64,000 nucleotides of DNA. Source: Flavobacterium sp. N3904. GTDB lineage: Bacteria > Bacteroidota > Bacteroidia > Flavobacteriales > Flavobacteriaceae. Position 1 is the stretch's first letter, and every line of letters begins with the position of its first letter. The notes under the pieces are model-generated. The model saw only the letters and a list, made by a program, of their open reading frames with translations. It was not told the origin of the DNA and did not search any database. Location: assembly GCF_025947305.1 (NCBI RefSeq), contig NZ_CP110009.1, positions 4,316,745 through 4,380,744 on the forward strand, written 5' to 3'. Positions 35,015-44,084 of this stretch are shown piece after piece. The position numbers and the translations under genes were made by a program.

Positions 35015-35901
35015 TGCTCTCCATCCTTATTCCAACTTACAATTACAATGTATTGCCACTTGTTACCGAATTACACAAACAATGTTTAGATTGTAGGATT
35101 GAGTTTGAAATTTTGTGTCAGGATGATGCTTCGGGCTCCAATAGGAATGAAGAAAATAAAAAAATAGATTCCTTAAATAACTGTTTCTTCTTTATTAATG
35201 ATTTCAACCTAGGAAGAGGAGAAAATATCAATTCATTAGTGAAAAAATCGAAATTTGACTGGTTGCTAATCATGGATTGTGATACTTTTCCAACCCGAAA
35301 TAATTTTATACAAAAATATTGCGAAGTCATTCCAAATATATCAGTGGTATTTGGAGGAATCCAATACGAGAAAGAAACACCCGGCAAAGAGCAAATTTTA
35401 CGTTGGGTTTATGGAAATAAAAGAGAATTTATTTCTGTTCACAACAGGAATAAAAACCCAAATTTAAGGGCATTAACTTCCAATTTATTGATAAAAAAAG
35501 AAATTTTAGAACAAAACCCTTTTGATGCAACCATTACAAAATATGGTTATGAAGATTTGTGTTTTTTATACGAATTAGAAACCAAGAATATTAAAGTTTT
35601 TCATATTGATAATCCAACCTATCACTTGAATTTAGAGACTTCCGTCGTTTTTATAAACAAAACAAAAACAGCTATTGAGAATCTGGTTTACATTATCAAT
35701 TCAGGTAAATTCCCAAATATTGAAAGCAAAATCAATTCGGCGTATATTATTTTAAAAAAGTTAAGACTCGTTGCAATAACGGCTTCCATTTTCAACAAAA
35801 CAGAATCAACGATAATTTCTAATTTACTTTCTAAGAACCCTTCCCTTTTTCTGTTTGACCTTTATAAATTGGGCTACTATTGTAATATGCAATCCAAATA
35901 A
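35014..35901 (+). CDS. Glycosyltransferase family 2
   Basis: A GT-A fold glycosyltransferase of 295 residues: N-terminal LSILIPTYNYN, the nucleotide-binding QDDAS (36-40) and the metal-binding DCD (88-90). No membrane helix is seen, so it is probably a peripheral cytosolic enzyme that adds a sugar to a lipid-linked glycan or protein. It overlaps the ftsE stop by one base, and it converges on the next glycosyltransferase with 3 bases between the stops. The donor and acceptor are unknown. Confidence 0.85.
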   Translation: MLSILIPTYNYNVLPLVTELHKQCLDCRIEFEILCQDDASGSNRNEENKKIDSLNNCFFFINDFNLGRGENINSLVKKSKFDWLLIMDCDTFPTRNNFIQKYCEVIPNISVVFGGIQYEKETPGKEQILRWVYGNKREFISVHNRNKNPNLRALTSNLLIKKEILEQNPFDATITKYGYEDLCFLYELETKNIKVFHIDNPTYHLNLETSVVFINKTKTAIENLVYIINSGKFPNIESKINSAYIILKKLRLVAITASIFNKTESTIISNLLSKNPSLFLFDLYKLGYYCNMQSK

Positions 35902-35904
35902 TTA

Positions 35905-36996
35905 TTACTGCATTAAACTTTCAAAAAGTGATTTCCATTGTTGCATTATGCTTCCTAAATCATACTTCTTTACACTCTCTTTCGCCTTTTTACCCATTTG
36001 CATTCTCAAATTCTCATCTTCAATAAGTAACTTCAGTTTTTGAACAAATGAATCTGCATTTCCATCTTCAATCAAAAAACCATTCTCCTCTTCTTTTATA
36101 ATTGCTCTTGGACCTGCTGGGCAATCATAAGCGACACAAGGCAAACCAGAAGCCATCGCCTCAAGCAGCACCATAGGAAATCCTTCGGAACGAGAAGTCA
36201 TAACATATAAAGATGAAGACAAGTATTTTTCTGAAATATTTTTTACGGGTTCGTTTAAATTCACATTGAATTCCATTCCCAACTCTAGAACTAAAGATCT
36301 CAAATCCGTTACTGAATCTCCATAAATATCTAATATCCAATCGGGATGCTTTGCAACTACTTTTTGCCAAATAACTAGTAATCGATCCAATCCTTTTTCA
36401 TAAGAATTTCGAGCAACTGCAATTACTCTTTTTGATTTTAAATCTGATACTTTTTCACTTTGTATCCCAGATGGATTTGGAATTACCAAGCCGTTTTTCA
36501 CATTCCATTCTTTCAAACTTTCATTAGACAAAGCCACTAATTTCGTGAACTTATTTGTGCCAAAATCTTTGAATTTATATTTAAGCGCGCTTTTAAATTT
36601 TGAAATCAAATTCGAATTTAAATGTTTTTCTTCAATATATTTTGAACCGTGACATTCGAAAACAATGGGTATTTCAGTAGAAAGTATAAACGGAATTGTA
36701 AAAGCTTTTAAGCCATTGTCACAAACAATAATAATTTCTGGCTGAATGGTTTGAACATTATTTAGTAAAGATTTTCGAAAAGAATTGAAAAAATTAAAAA
36801 TTGTTCCCCCAAGAATCATATCATGGAAAACAATCTTTTCATGAAAAGAATAAAACAATGGGTAGTTTCCATGATTTTGGGTAAGAACATGAACTTCATA
36901 ACCAAAATTTTCAATAAGATAGTTCAGCTTTATAGACAAAACTCTGGCGACTCCACCTTCATTATTTAGTTTTGGAACGATATAGAGCAATTTCAT
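35905..36996 (-). CDS. Glycosyltransferase family 4
   Basis: A GT-B fold retaining glycosyltransferase of 363 residues. The N-terminal domain begins LLYIVPKLNNEGGVARV (the glycine-rich acceptor loop), and the C-terminal domain has AVARNSYEKGLDRLL, then SRSEGFPMVLLEAMASGLP, the family's E-x7-E donor-binding motif. It probably acts on the cytosolic side in surface polysaccharide assembly. Its start overlaps the fdtA-like stop by 4 bases. Last gene of a minus-strand run. Confidence 0.88.
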   Translation of the reverse strand: MKLLYIVPKLNNEGGVARVLSIKLNYLIENFGYEVHVLTQNHGNYPLFYSFHEKIVFHDMILGGTIFNFFNSFRKSLLNNVQTIQPEIIIVCDNGLKAFTIPFILSTEIPIVFECHGSKYIEEKHLNSNLISKFKSALKYKFKDFGTNKFTKLVALSNESLKEWNVKNGLVIPNPSGIQSEKVSDLKSKRVIAVARNSYEKGLDRLLVIWQKVVAKHPDWILDIYGDSVTDLRSLVLELGMEFNVNLNEPVKNISEKYLSSSLYVMTSRSEGFPMVLLEAMASGLPCVAYDCPAGPRAIIKEEENGFLIEDGNADSFVQKLKLLIEDENLRMQMGKKAKESVKKYDLGSIMQQWKSLFESLMQ

Positions 36997-37397
36997 TTTT
37001 TTGAAATCAAAAATTCATCAAAGTCTCTTATATAATCTTCTTCCAAAAAATCATCTGAAGCCAAAACCAAACAAACAGCACCCGAAGAAAAATTTTCCAA
37101 TTCACGCCAAATCCCAGTTGGAATCAATAGTCCAACATTCGGTTTATTCAACAAATAACGCTTCTCTTCAATTCCGTCATTTACGGTTACTTCAAAACTA
37201 CCGCTTAAAGCAATAAGTACTTCCTGTTGATCTATATGAGCATGACCACCTCTAAAAGCAGTGCTTGGCACGTCAAAAAGATAATAAACCCTCTTGAATT
37301 CAAACGGCAAAAAATCACTTTGAATGATTCCTAAATTCCCTCTTACATCTTCTACAACCGGTATTTTTAATAATTGAATCTCGTTTATCGTTTCCAT
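36993..37397 (-). CDS. dTDP-6-deoxy-hexulose 3,4-ketoisomerase (FdtA/QdtA-like)
   Basis: A small cupin of 134 residues. The beta-strand core includes FRGGHAHIDQQEVLIALSGSFEV, with the catalytic histidines in GGHAH, and GLLIPTGIWRELENFSSG, as in the FdtA/QdtA (WxcM-type) sugar 3,4-ketoisomerases. They convert dTDP-4-keto-6-deoxyglucose to the 3-keto sugar, ready for amination at C3. Its partner aminotransferase lies at 41715-42815. Whether the product has the galacto (Fuc3N) or gluco (Qui3N) form cannot be told from sequence. The preceding gene is 1 base away. Confidence 0.82.
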   Translation of the reverse strand: METINEIQLLKIPVVEDVRGNLGIIQSDFLPFEFKRVYYLFDVPSTAFRGGHAHIDQQEVLIALSGSFEVTVNDGIEEKRYLLNKPNVGLLIPTGIWRELENFSSGAVCLVLASDDFLEEDYIRDFDEFLISKK

Positions 37398-37398
37398 T

Positions 37399-38502
37399 TT
37401 AAATTGTATTGATTTGCATTAAATCCAACCATTGTTTTCCAATTGTATCCAACAAAAAGGGAGTTACACTTTCTTTTGCATTTTGCTTACAATGCTGATA
37501 TACTATTTCGTCCTCCAACAATACATTCATTGCTTCGGTCAGTTTTTCTGTATTTTGGTCTTCTACGAGAATTCCATTTTTATAATCAATAATCATTTCA
37601 CTTGGTCCGCAAGGACAATCGAACGAAACTACTGGAGTTCCGCAGGCCAACGATTCTAATATTACATTGGGCAAGCCCTCATTTTTACTACTCAAAACTA
37701 AAAATCGAGCCTTTTTTAAATAGTTGAAAGGATTATTTTGGTACCCTAAAAAATGAACAAAATCGTTTACATTAGATTCTTTTGCTACTTTTTTCAATCC
37801 TTCACTATCGCCTTCGCCCACTATTACAAGATGAATTTGTTTGTTCTTTAAAACAGAATTGGCATAACTCAAAATCAATTTATCAAACTGTTTTATATTA
37901 TTTTCATATTGTCCAATTGCAATTATAAAATCAAAATCTACAGCAATTGGCTCATCACACTTTTCATAAATCTCTTCTAAATTGACTGGATTCGGAATCC
38001 TAATTACATTCTTCAATTGATGTTTTTTGACTATCAATTCTTCCATTTGATTGGTTAGCGCCACATTGGCATAACAATGGTTGTACATTAATCGTGTCAA
38101 CCATGAATTATTGGGCATATAATGGTCAATCAAAAAACTATGAACGGTAAATATTGTTTTAGCATTATAAATAAATCGAGCCAATACCAATTCCTGAATG
38201 ACTTTGGTTCTAAAACGAAAATCAATTATAAAATCAAAATCATTTTGTTTAAGATACTTTCGCAAAGAAACCAATCGCTTAATTTTATTGAATAGTCCGT
38301 TACTTTTGTTTTTCAGCAAACCCAAATTGACCAGTTTCCCAGAGTATGGATACGAGACCTCATCCAAAACAATAATAATATGAACATCAATATTATTCTT
38401 GGCAAAGAAAACAGACAAATTCGCCATCACTTTATCACTGCCACCACCACTCAATCGATAACCGATTAATGCAATTTTATATTTTTTGTGCCGCAATATC
38501 AT
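37399..38502 (-). CDS. Glycosyltransferase family 4
   Basis: A GT-B glycosyltransferase of 367 residues, starting YKIALIGYRLSGGGSDKVM (acceptor loop). The C-terminal domain has HLVIVGEGDSEGLKKVA, then SSKNEGLPNVILESLACGTP (E-x7-E). It resembles N-acetylgalactosamine-type transferases of O-antigen clusters, but the sugar cannot be named. It starts a minus-strand set whose promoter box faces the next, divergent gene. Confidence 0.88.
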   Translation of the reverse strand: MILRHKKYKIALIGYRLSGGGSDKVMANLSVFFAKNNIDVHIIIVLDEVSYPYSGKLVNLGLLKNKSNGLFNKIKRLVSLRKYLKQNDFDFIIDFRFRTKVIQELVLARFIYNAKTIFTVHSFLIDHYMPNNSWLTRLMYNHCYANVALTNQMEELIVKKHQLKNVIRIPNPVNLEEIYEKCDEPIAVDFDFIIAIGQYENNIKQFDKLILSYANSVLKNKQIHLVIVGEGDSEGLKKVAKESNVNDFVHFLGYQNNPFNYLKKARFLVLSSKNEGLPNVILESLACGTPVVSFDCPCGPSEMIIDYKNGILVEDQNTEKLTEAMNVLLEDEIVYQHCKQNAKESVTPFLLDTIGKQWLDLMQINTI

Positions 38503-38524
38503 TTTCGTTTTGTTATTTTCGTCT

Positions 38525-38559
38525 CAAATATAACTATTTTAAAAAATAATGCAGAACAA
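38525..38559 (-). promoter_or_regulatory. Promoter of the GT4-fdtA-GT4 set
   Basis: A perfect TATATTTG (plus 38525-38532) lies 23 bases before the ATG at 38502, with TTG (plus 38557-38559) 24 bases further upstream. The upstream element lies inside the start of the divergent gene at 38549. Confidence 0.4.
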
Positions 38560-39451
38560 TCCACTCGTTACTATTATTTGTTTGTGCTACAACCACGAAG
38601 CCTACGTAGTTGAGAGTTTGAATTCTGTCATTAATCAATCGTATCCTTGTATTGAACTTATTATTGTTGATGATTGCAGTAGCGATAACTCAAAAAGAAT
38701 TATTACAACTTGGATTGAAAAAAAACCTGAAATTCAGTTCATAACCAATGAAACCAATTTAGGAAATACCAAATCCTTCAACAAAGCACTAAAACTGGCC
38801 AAAGGAGAATATGTAATTGACTTGGCTGCTGATGACATATTATTACCCAATTGTGTAGTATTGCAAATTAATGCTTTCAAAAACAGTAATTATAAAAACC
38901 TTGGAGTTGTTTACGGAAATGTTGAATTGATTTCTGAAAACGGCTCGTTTGATTCCTATTATTTCCCAGTAAACAATCAAAAAAAAGCAATCGAAAACCG
39001 AATTACGGGAGACATTTATAAATCTGTCCTTTCTGGAGGTAATAGTATTTGTTCTGTATCGGCCATGATTAAGAAAACCGTATTCGACCGTTTACAAGGC
39101 TATGATGAAACATTGGCTTATGAAGATTTGGATTTTTGGATTCGGGCTTCTCGCCTATATGAATTTGATTTTATCGACGAACCTCTTGTTCAAAAAAGAA
39201 TAGTTACTAATTCATTAGGAAGTGATTTCTTCAAAAAAAAAGATAGTCGAGCCAAGAAAATAAATTATTCTACTTACTTAATCCTAAAAAAAGCAATCAC
39301 CATAAACCAAACCAGAGCTGAAGATTTGGCTATTCAAAAAAGAGTGCATCATGAAATTATGCACACATTAAAAATCAATGATTTTGGTCTGTTTTTGAAG
39401 GTTTTAGGATTGCGGATTTTGTTGATTAAGAGAAAGTTTTTTAAACATTGA
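38549..39451 (+). CDS. Glycosyltransferase family 2
   Basis: A GT-A glycosyltransferase of 300 residues: VTIICLCYNHEAYVVESLNS, the nucleotide-binding VDDCS (40-44), and a metal-binding AADD (93-96). KTVFDRLQGYDETLAYEDLDFWIRA near residues 174-198 is the usual ED acceptor-site region. It lies opposite to its neighbours but belongs to the same polysaccharide block. Donor and acceptor unknown. Confidence 0.87.
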   Translation: MQNNPLVTIICLCYNHEAYVVESLNSVINQSYPCIELIIVDDCSSDNSKRIITTWIEKKPEIQFITNETNLGNTKSFNKALKLAKGEYVIDLAADDILLPNCVVLQINAFKNSNYKNLGVVYGNVELISENGSFDSYYFPVNNQKKAIENRITGDIYKSVLSGGNSICSVSAMIKKTVFDRLQGYDETLAYEDLDFWIRASRLYEFDFIDEPLVQKRIVTNSLGSDFFKKKDSRAKKINYSTYLILKKAITINQTRAEDLAIQKRVHHEIMHTLKINDFGLFLKVLGLRILLIKRKFFKH

Positions 39452-39465
39452 TTATTGCTTGAATC

Positions 39466-40230
39466 CTATAACTGAACAATCAAATATTTCATCAAAGGCT
39501 CTTTCTCATTCTCCCAATCGCGGCTATAATTATTTTTCAAGAGCTTGACCGGAATTCCACCCAATAAAATATTACTTCCAAAATTTGTATAATCTTTATT
39601 GCATAAAGAATTTGAGGCAACAACACAAAAATCAGGAGTTCTTGTATTTGGCATTATCGAAATTCTGTTGGAAAATGCATTATAACTACCAATGTAGATT
39701 GGTCCTTTTAGCGGATAATGTTCACCTGTAAGTGTGTTTATCATAGGATGAAAATTGCTATCCATTATTTGTGATTCATGCCCAATTCTAGACCAATCAC
39801 CAATAACAAGTTTATGGGTACAAATCACCTTAACACTGGATCCCAAACAAGACATATACCCAAACTCACAGTCTGCATTTTCACCAACATACAAAATAAC
39901 ATCTTTCCCCATATGTGCGTATCCGTTGAATGTTAGCTTTCCATAAAGTGAAAGCTGCGCTATTCCTTTAGACCTAATTTCTATTTCAAATTGTTGCCCA
40001 AATCCGATCATAGCTGTTTTAATTGGTCCGTTAATTATGATTTCACCTTGAATGCTTTGAAAATGAACCTTCCCATAAAAAAAGACAGGAAGCTTTTTTG
40101 CGGTTTGAAAAGGAAATTTTTTAAAATTAAAATAAAGCGTTTTTGTCCAATTTACAGAATAATAAAATTTTAATTTATGATATACCGATCGTAATTTGCG
40201 ATACATTTTCTTCACTATGTTCTTAAACAT
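39466..40230 (-). CDS. Hexapeptide-repeat acyltransferase
   Basis: A 254-residue protein whose central part has the left-handed beta-helix signature of sugar acetyltransferases (KLVIGDWSRIGHESQIMDSNFHP, then LKGPIYIGSYNAFSNRISIMPNT, then GSNILLGGIPVKLL). The first 45 residues are basic and helical (KKMYRKLRSVYHKLKFYY), perhaps for contact with the membrane. It probably O-acetylates or N-acetylates a sugar of the glycan, and could be the FdtC-like enzyme for the 3-amino sugar, but the GNAT-type gene at 42812 is an alternative. It overlaps the flippase gene by 8 bases. Confidence 0.8.
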   Translation of the reverse strand: MFKNIVKKMYRKLRSVYHKLKFYYSVNWTKTLYFNFKKFPFQTAKKLPVFFYGKVHFQSIQGEIIINGPIKTAMIGFGQQFEIEIRSKGIAQLSLYGKLTFNGYAHMGKDVILYVGENADCEFGYMSCLGSSVKVICTHKLVIGDWSRIGHESQIMDSNFHPMINTLTGEHYPLKGPIYIGSYNAFSNRISIMPNTRTPDFCVVASNSLCNKDYTNFGSNILLGGIPVKLLKNNYSRDWENEKEPLMKYLIVQL

Positions 40231-41710
40231 TTTTTTTCTTATTAATCGAATTAAATAAAAACTTTAGGCCTATTTTTTCATTCAAATGGTACAAAACAAA
40301 TCCCAATGATAAAATTATCATAACCGCCATCAAGCTGTATTTTAACATTGAATTTGATATATACCGCATAAAAAAAGTGGCAACGCACATAACAATGCAA
40401 ATCAAATAAGCACGATAAAATTCAGCATCAAAATAGAAATCATAACGCATCTTTGTAATAATTTTTACAGCAAATAAATGTATTAAATAATAAATCAAGA
40501 AACTACAGCCAAGCCCTTCTAAACCATAAAAATAATAACCCAGCATATTTAAAATAACAGACAAAAAATTAAATCCAACAGCGGTTTTGATAAATAGTTG
40601 CGAATCTCCTTTTGCAATCAATATATACCCCATTGACCATGAAACGGCCCGAAACAACATCGCCAGTATCCCAAAACACACCATTGGGATAATCGAAACA
40701 AATTTTGAAGTGTACAAGATTTTTATAATAAGCGGAACAAACGTTAAAAATAGAATTATTATTGGAGTTATAATAAAGATGGACATGTAAGATTGCTCCA
40801 TCACGCTTATCCTGATTCTCTTGTTATCATTGCAAATCGAGGACAACTTCGGAAAATAATCGGTACTCATAACGGTAAAAACAATTCCCACATAAGAATT
40901 CAATAATGTAAAACCTGCATTATAAAACCCTACTTCTTTTAATCCTCCAGTTTTTCCAACATAGATCTGAATGATGTAAGACGCCAACAATGTTAACAAT
41001 CCACTTAATGTAAGCATTATTCCGAGTTTGATAATGCTTTTCCCTTCAATGAGAATTTGAGAGTTGAAAACAACACTTTTTTCAATTTTAATTTTTCTCG
41101 AATAATAAAAAGACACCAACAACGAAGAAACAGCAGTTACCACAATCGTTGGTACAATGGCATCAATTCTATAAAAGTAATACAAGGGAATACTGAACAA
41201 CAGTCCAATCAAATTTCCATAAAAATTAGCTTTGGCCAATATTTTTAACTTGCGCAATCCTTGAAAGACCACCATTTGCCCAACAGACAATTGCTTAAAC
41301 AATAATGTTATTGACAAATAAATAAATAGATAAGTATAATTCGAATTACCAAAAGTAAGTTCACTCAACCAACTTGAAAATAATGCAACAACCAATGTCC
41401 CAAAAATGCCCGTTACAAAAGCTATTTTTTTAACTATTGCAATTATTGGAGAAACACTGTTTATATCATTTTGATTATACTGTTCCGAAATGTGTTTTAT
41501 GCCACTGGTTTCAATTCCCAAACCTGTAACGCCGCTGACCATATTCAAAGCCGAATTCAATAACGAAATAATTCCCATTCCTGCTGGGCCAATAAAAATT
41601 GCTATCAATTTTGTTCTGACAATTGAAATAAGGATATTTAAAAATTGCATCCCGCCAAAAATAGAGGTCGCTTTTACAATTTGCAGGTATGAAGATTTGC
41701 TTTCGGTCAC
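40223..41710 (-). CDS. Wzx-like polysaccharide flippase
   Basis: An integral membrane protein of 495 residues with about 14 helices, of the MATE/MOP (Wzx-like) type. Opening segments such as VKATSIFGGMQFLNILISIVRTKLIAIFIGPAGMGII are typical of O-antigen translocases. It should flip undecaprenyl-linked oligosaccharide across the inner membrane. No Wzy polymerase is found in the window. The sugar aminotransferase gene ends 4 bases upstream. Confidence 0.88.
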   Translation of the reverse strand: MTESKSSYLQIVKATSIFGGMQFLNILISIVRTKLIAIFIGPAGMGIISLLNSALNMVSGVTGLGIETSGIKHISEQYNQNDINSVSPIIAIVKKIAFVTGIFGTLVVALFSSWLSELTFGNSNYTYLFIYLSITLLFKQLSVGQMVVFQGLRKLKILAKANFYGNLIGLLFSIPLYYFYRIDAIVPTIVVTAVSSLLVSFYYSRKIKIEKSVVFNSQILIEGKSIIKLGIMLTLSGLLTLLASYIIQIYVGKTGGLKEVGFYNAGFTLLNSYVGIVFTVMSTDYFPKLSSICNDNKRIRISVMEQSYMSIFIITPIIILFLTFVPLIIKILYTSKFVSIIPMVCFGILAMLFRAVSWSMGYILIAKGDSQLFIKTAVGFNFLSVILNMLGYYFYGLEGLGCSFLIYYLIHLFAVKIITKMRYDFYFDAEFYRAYLICIVMCVATFFMRYISNSMLKYSLMAVMIILSLGFVLYHLNEKIGLKFLFNSINKKKNV

Positions 41711-41714
41711 TATT

Positions 41715-42815
41715 TCAATATTTATTTAAAATTGAAATCACATTACTAACCTCATCCATTGTCATAACAGGACTTATAGGCAAACTCAATACTTCTTTGT
41801 GTATTTTTTCCGTTACCGGGAAAGACAGATTGTTCAAAGATTGCAATGCTTTTTGTTGGTGTGGTGGAATCGGATAATGAATCACCGTTTCTATATTATT
41901 TTCTGCTAAATAATTCTGTAAATCCCCTCTATTTTTGGTTCGAATAATGAAAAGATGGAAAACATGATTATTGCTTAAATCCCAAAAAGGTAAAATAATT
42001 TTGTCATTTTTTATTTCGAACAAATAACGTCTAGCGATAGCTCTTCGCTTTTCATTATCGGCATTTAAGTTGGGTAATTTCAGGTTCAAAAAAGCGGCTT
42101 GCAATTCGTCTAATCTTGAATTGACTCCGACAAAATCGTTTTCATATTTGATTTCTGAACCATAGTTACGAAGGGATCGAATAGTTTTCGCGAGCGCGAT
42201 ATCATTCGTGACTACCGCACCTCCATCTCCCAATGCGCCAAGATTTTTCGTTGGGTAAAAACTATACGCTACACCTGATTGCTGATTTTTGATTGCTGAT
42301 TTTTGATTGCTGATTGCTCCCGCCGACTGTGCAGCATCTTCAACCACAATCAAATTATTTTGATTCGCGATTTTATTTATAACATCCATTTCGGCCAGTT
42401 GACCATAAAGATGTACGACAAGAATTGCTTTAGTTTTAGGTGTTATTTTGTCTTCAATTAAACTCGTGTTGATGTTATAGGTTTCCAACTTTGGTTCGAC
42501 CAAAACAGGTACTAAATCGGCTTGAAGAATGGCGAGTATGCTGGCAATGTAGGTATTGGCCGGCACAATAACTTCATCCCCTTTTTGTAATTTACCTAGT
42601 TGAATATACCCTTTAAAAATCAGTGCCAGAGCATCCAATCCGTTTCCTACTCCAATACAAAATTGAGCTCCACAATATTGGGCAAAATTGGTTTCAAATT
42701 CTTTGACTTCCTTGCCCAAAATATACCAACCGCTAGCCAAAACCGATTTCAATTTTTCTTGAAAAGCGGTTTCATAGGGTTCGTTTATTTTTTTTAGGTC
42801 TAAGAATTGTATCAT
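41715..42815 (-). CDS. DegT/DnrJ/EryC1 sugar aminotransferase (FdtB-like) with repeat-encoded insert
   Basis: A PLP aminotransferase of 366 residues that aminates keto-deoxysugars. The PLP lysine is Lys190 in SFYPTKNLGALGDGG; VPANTYIASILAI, VVEDAAQSAGA and the C-terminal HYPIPPHQQKAL are family hallmarks. With the FdtA-like isomerase it should make a dTDP-3-amino-3,6-dideoxyhexose. Odd: residues 167-180 (AISNQKSAIKNQQS) are encoded by a 7-base-period tandem repeat (42277-42318) inserted between the conserved AQSAG and SFYPTKN segments, where relatives have a short GRKxG-type loop. The frame is kept (42 bases), so the enzyme may still work. It overlaps the preceding gene by 4 bases. Confidence 0.88.
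   Translation of the reverse strand: MIQFLDLKKINEPYETAFQEKLKSVLASGWYILGKEVKEFETNFAQYCGAQFCIGVGNGLDALALIFKGYIQLGKLQKGDEVIVPANTYIASILAILQADLVPVLVEPKLETYNINTSLIEDKITPKTKAILVVHLYGQLAEMDVINKIANQNNLIVVEDAAQSAGAISNQKSAIKNQQSGVAYSFYPTKNLGALGDGGAVVTNDIALAKTIRSLRNYGSEIKYENDFVGVNSRLDELQAAFLNLKLPNLNADNEKRRAIARRYLFEIKNDKIILPFWDLSNNHVFHLFIIRTKNRGDLQNYLAENNIETVIHYPIPPHQQKALQSLNNLSFPVTEKIHKEVLSLPISPVMTMDEVSNVISILNKY
42277..42318 (-). repeat. Heptanucleotide array inside the aminotransferase gene
   Basis: Six 7-base units (GATTGCT, GATTTTT, GATTGCT, GATTTTT, GATTGCT, GATTGCT on the plus strand) give 42 bases, or 14 codons. The first four units are a perfect 14-base tandem pair. Confidence 0.85.
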
Positions 42816-43789
42816 TTTATAACATTTTCAAGTTTTGAATAATTAATCGTTTCCACTTCATAAAAATCCTGTGCAATAGTGCTTGCACCAAAACTTTCTT
42901 TCCAGAAAGACAGTCCTTTATTGAGGTTTCTTCCTTGATTTTTATTAGATGTCCCAAAATCAAAAAATTTCTTATTGCTAAAAACTTCAGTTATTAAGTG
43001 ATGATATAAAAAATCTAAACTTCCTGTTTCATTTTTGCTTCCATTAGCTGAAATATACTGTGAATGAATTACATTTTCACTTTCGAATAAGGTCGCTCCG
43101 GCAACAATTTCGTTTTTGTAATACACATTAAATTGGCGAATGTTTTTAGGAAACTTCTTTTTTAAATTGGCTATCTCCTGCAAACTATGAACCGGTTTTG
43201 CTAGATATTTAATTTCTAAATTTGGAATCAATATCGTATTCCAAAAATCATCAAACTCATCAACTTCTCTAATTTCTAAATTATTTACCATTCCTTTTTT
43301 TACTCCTTCTTTCCTTCCGCTTGCAATCACAATTGGCTTAGACAAATCAATTACAGAAAGTGATTCTCTCTGAATCAATTGGGCTTCCACCAAAAAGAGA
43401 GTATAATTCAATTCTTCGGCTGGTTTGTTGTGATAGATGGACGGAATGGTTTTGAGTTGGATTTTAGAAATTTTATTTTCGTTTAAATAAAATAGAATAG
43501 CGCTGAAAACAAGGATTACCGACGCCAATTTTAGTTTCTCTCCATAAACCAAGCCTCCATAACTCAAACCCTGATGGGAATAAATTACTTTACCAACTCT
43601 ATTGGCAGGCAAAACCGCAACTAACTTTTTCCCCTCAAAAACCATCAAAGAATAATCCTCGAATCGGTCTTTGTGGTAGTCCATAAAATCACGATGAAAC
43701 AGGAAAGTGGCATTTTTGGCAGTGCTTATAAAAGCATTCCAATGGGCATACTCACTTTCTTGATATTGTTTTATGGTGTAGTTTTTCAC
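42812..43789 (-). CDS. GNAT/FemAB-like acyltransferase
   Basis: A protein of 325 residues with two halves that look like GNAT-type acyltransferase lobes, as in the FemAB/BioF2-like families: NATFLFHRDFMDYHKDRFEDYSLMV at the start, and GSLDFLYHHLITEVFSNKKFFDFGTSNKNQGRNLNKGLSFWKESFGAS near the end. It probably N-acylates the 3-amino sugar made by the adjacent FdtA/FdtB pair, or another glycan amine. It is the first gene of the minus-strand run and overlaps the aminotransferase start by 4 bases. Confidence 0.75.
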   Translation of the reverse strand: MKNYTIKQYQESEYAHWNAFISTAKNATFLFHRDFMDYHKDRFEDYSLMVFEGKKLVAVLPANRVGKVIYSHQGLSYGGLVYGEKLKLASVILVFSAILFYLNENKISKIQLKTIPSIYHNKPAEELNYTLFLVEAQLIQRESLSVIDLSKPIVIASGRKEGVKKGMVNNLEIREVDEFDDFWNTILIPNLEIKYLAKPVHSLQEIANLKKKFPKNIRQFNVYYKNEIVAGATLFESENVIHSQYISANGSKNETGSLDFLYHHLITEVFSNKKFFDFGTSNKNQGRNLNKGLSFWKESFGASTIAQDFYEVETINYSKLENVIK

Positions 43790-43934
43790 AATTGAGCATT
43801 AAAGGAGCGGAAAAGTACGCAATTAGGGTAATATTTTGAATACGAATTGCAAAAAATCTTTACCAAATTTGGCTGTCACCGTTTTAAAAATCAGTCTCAA
43901 TCATCATTTTTAGCACTTTGTTTCTGTTTTGCCC

Positions 43935-44047
43935 GCGAGAGGGATAGAAGCTAGCTACCGAAGTAGCGTGGATAGCCCGACCGCATTAAGAAAAGTGGCC
44001 GAATAAGCGGCATGAATGTTTGGCCGCTTTTCTTAATGGGGTCTCGC
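43935..44047 (+). repeat. Structured stem-loop element, copy 1
   Basis: The ends GCGAGA (43935-43940) and TCTCGC (44042-44047) are complementary. A small hairpin GCTAC-CGAA-GTAGC sits at 43954-43967, and a 16-bp stem joins 43985-44000 (ATTAAGAAAAGTGGCC) to 44022-44037 with one wobble. The element is more GC-rich than its surroundings. A second copy lies at 56742-56854 on the other strand with the same layout. It could be a non-coding RNA or a mobile repeat. Confidence 0.7.
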
Positions 44048-44084
44048 CCAAACGAGCTTTTGCGAACTGAAGAAGTAAAATATT

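Noticed and set aside
35014..43789. Polysaccharide block as a recently transferred island
   Set aside because: No mobile element, tRNA or clear base-composition step at its borders; the AT content is like that of neighbouring genes.
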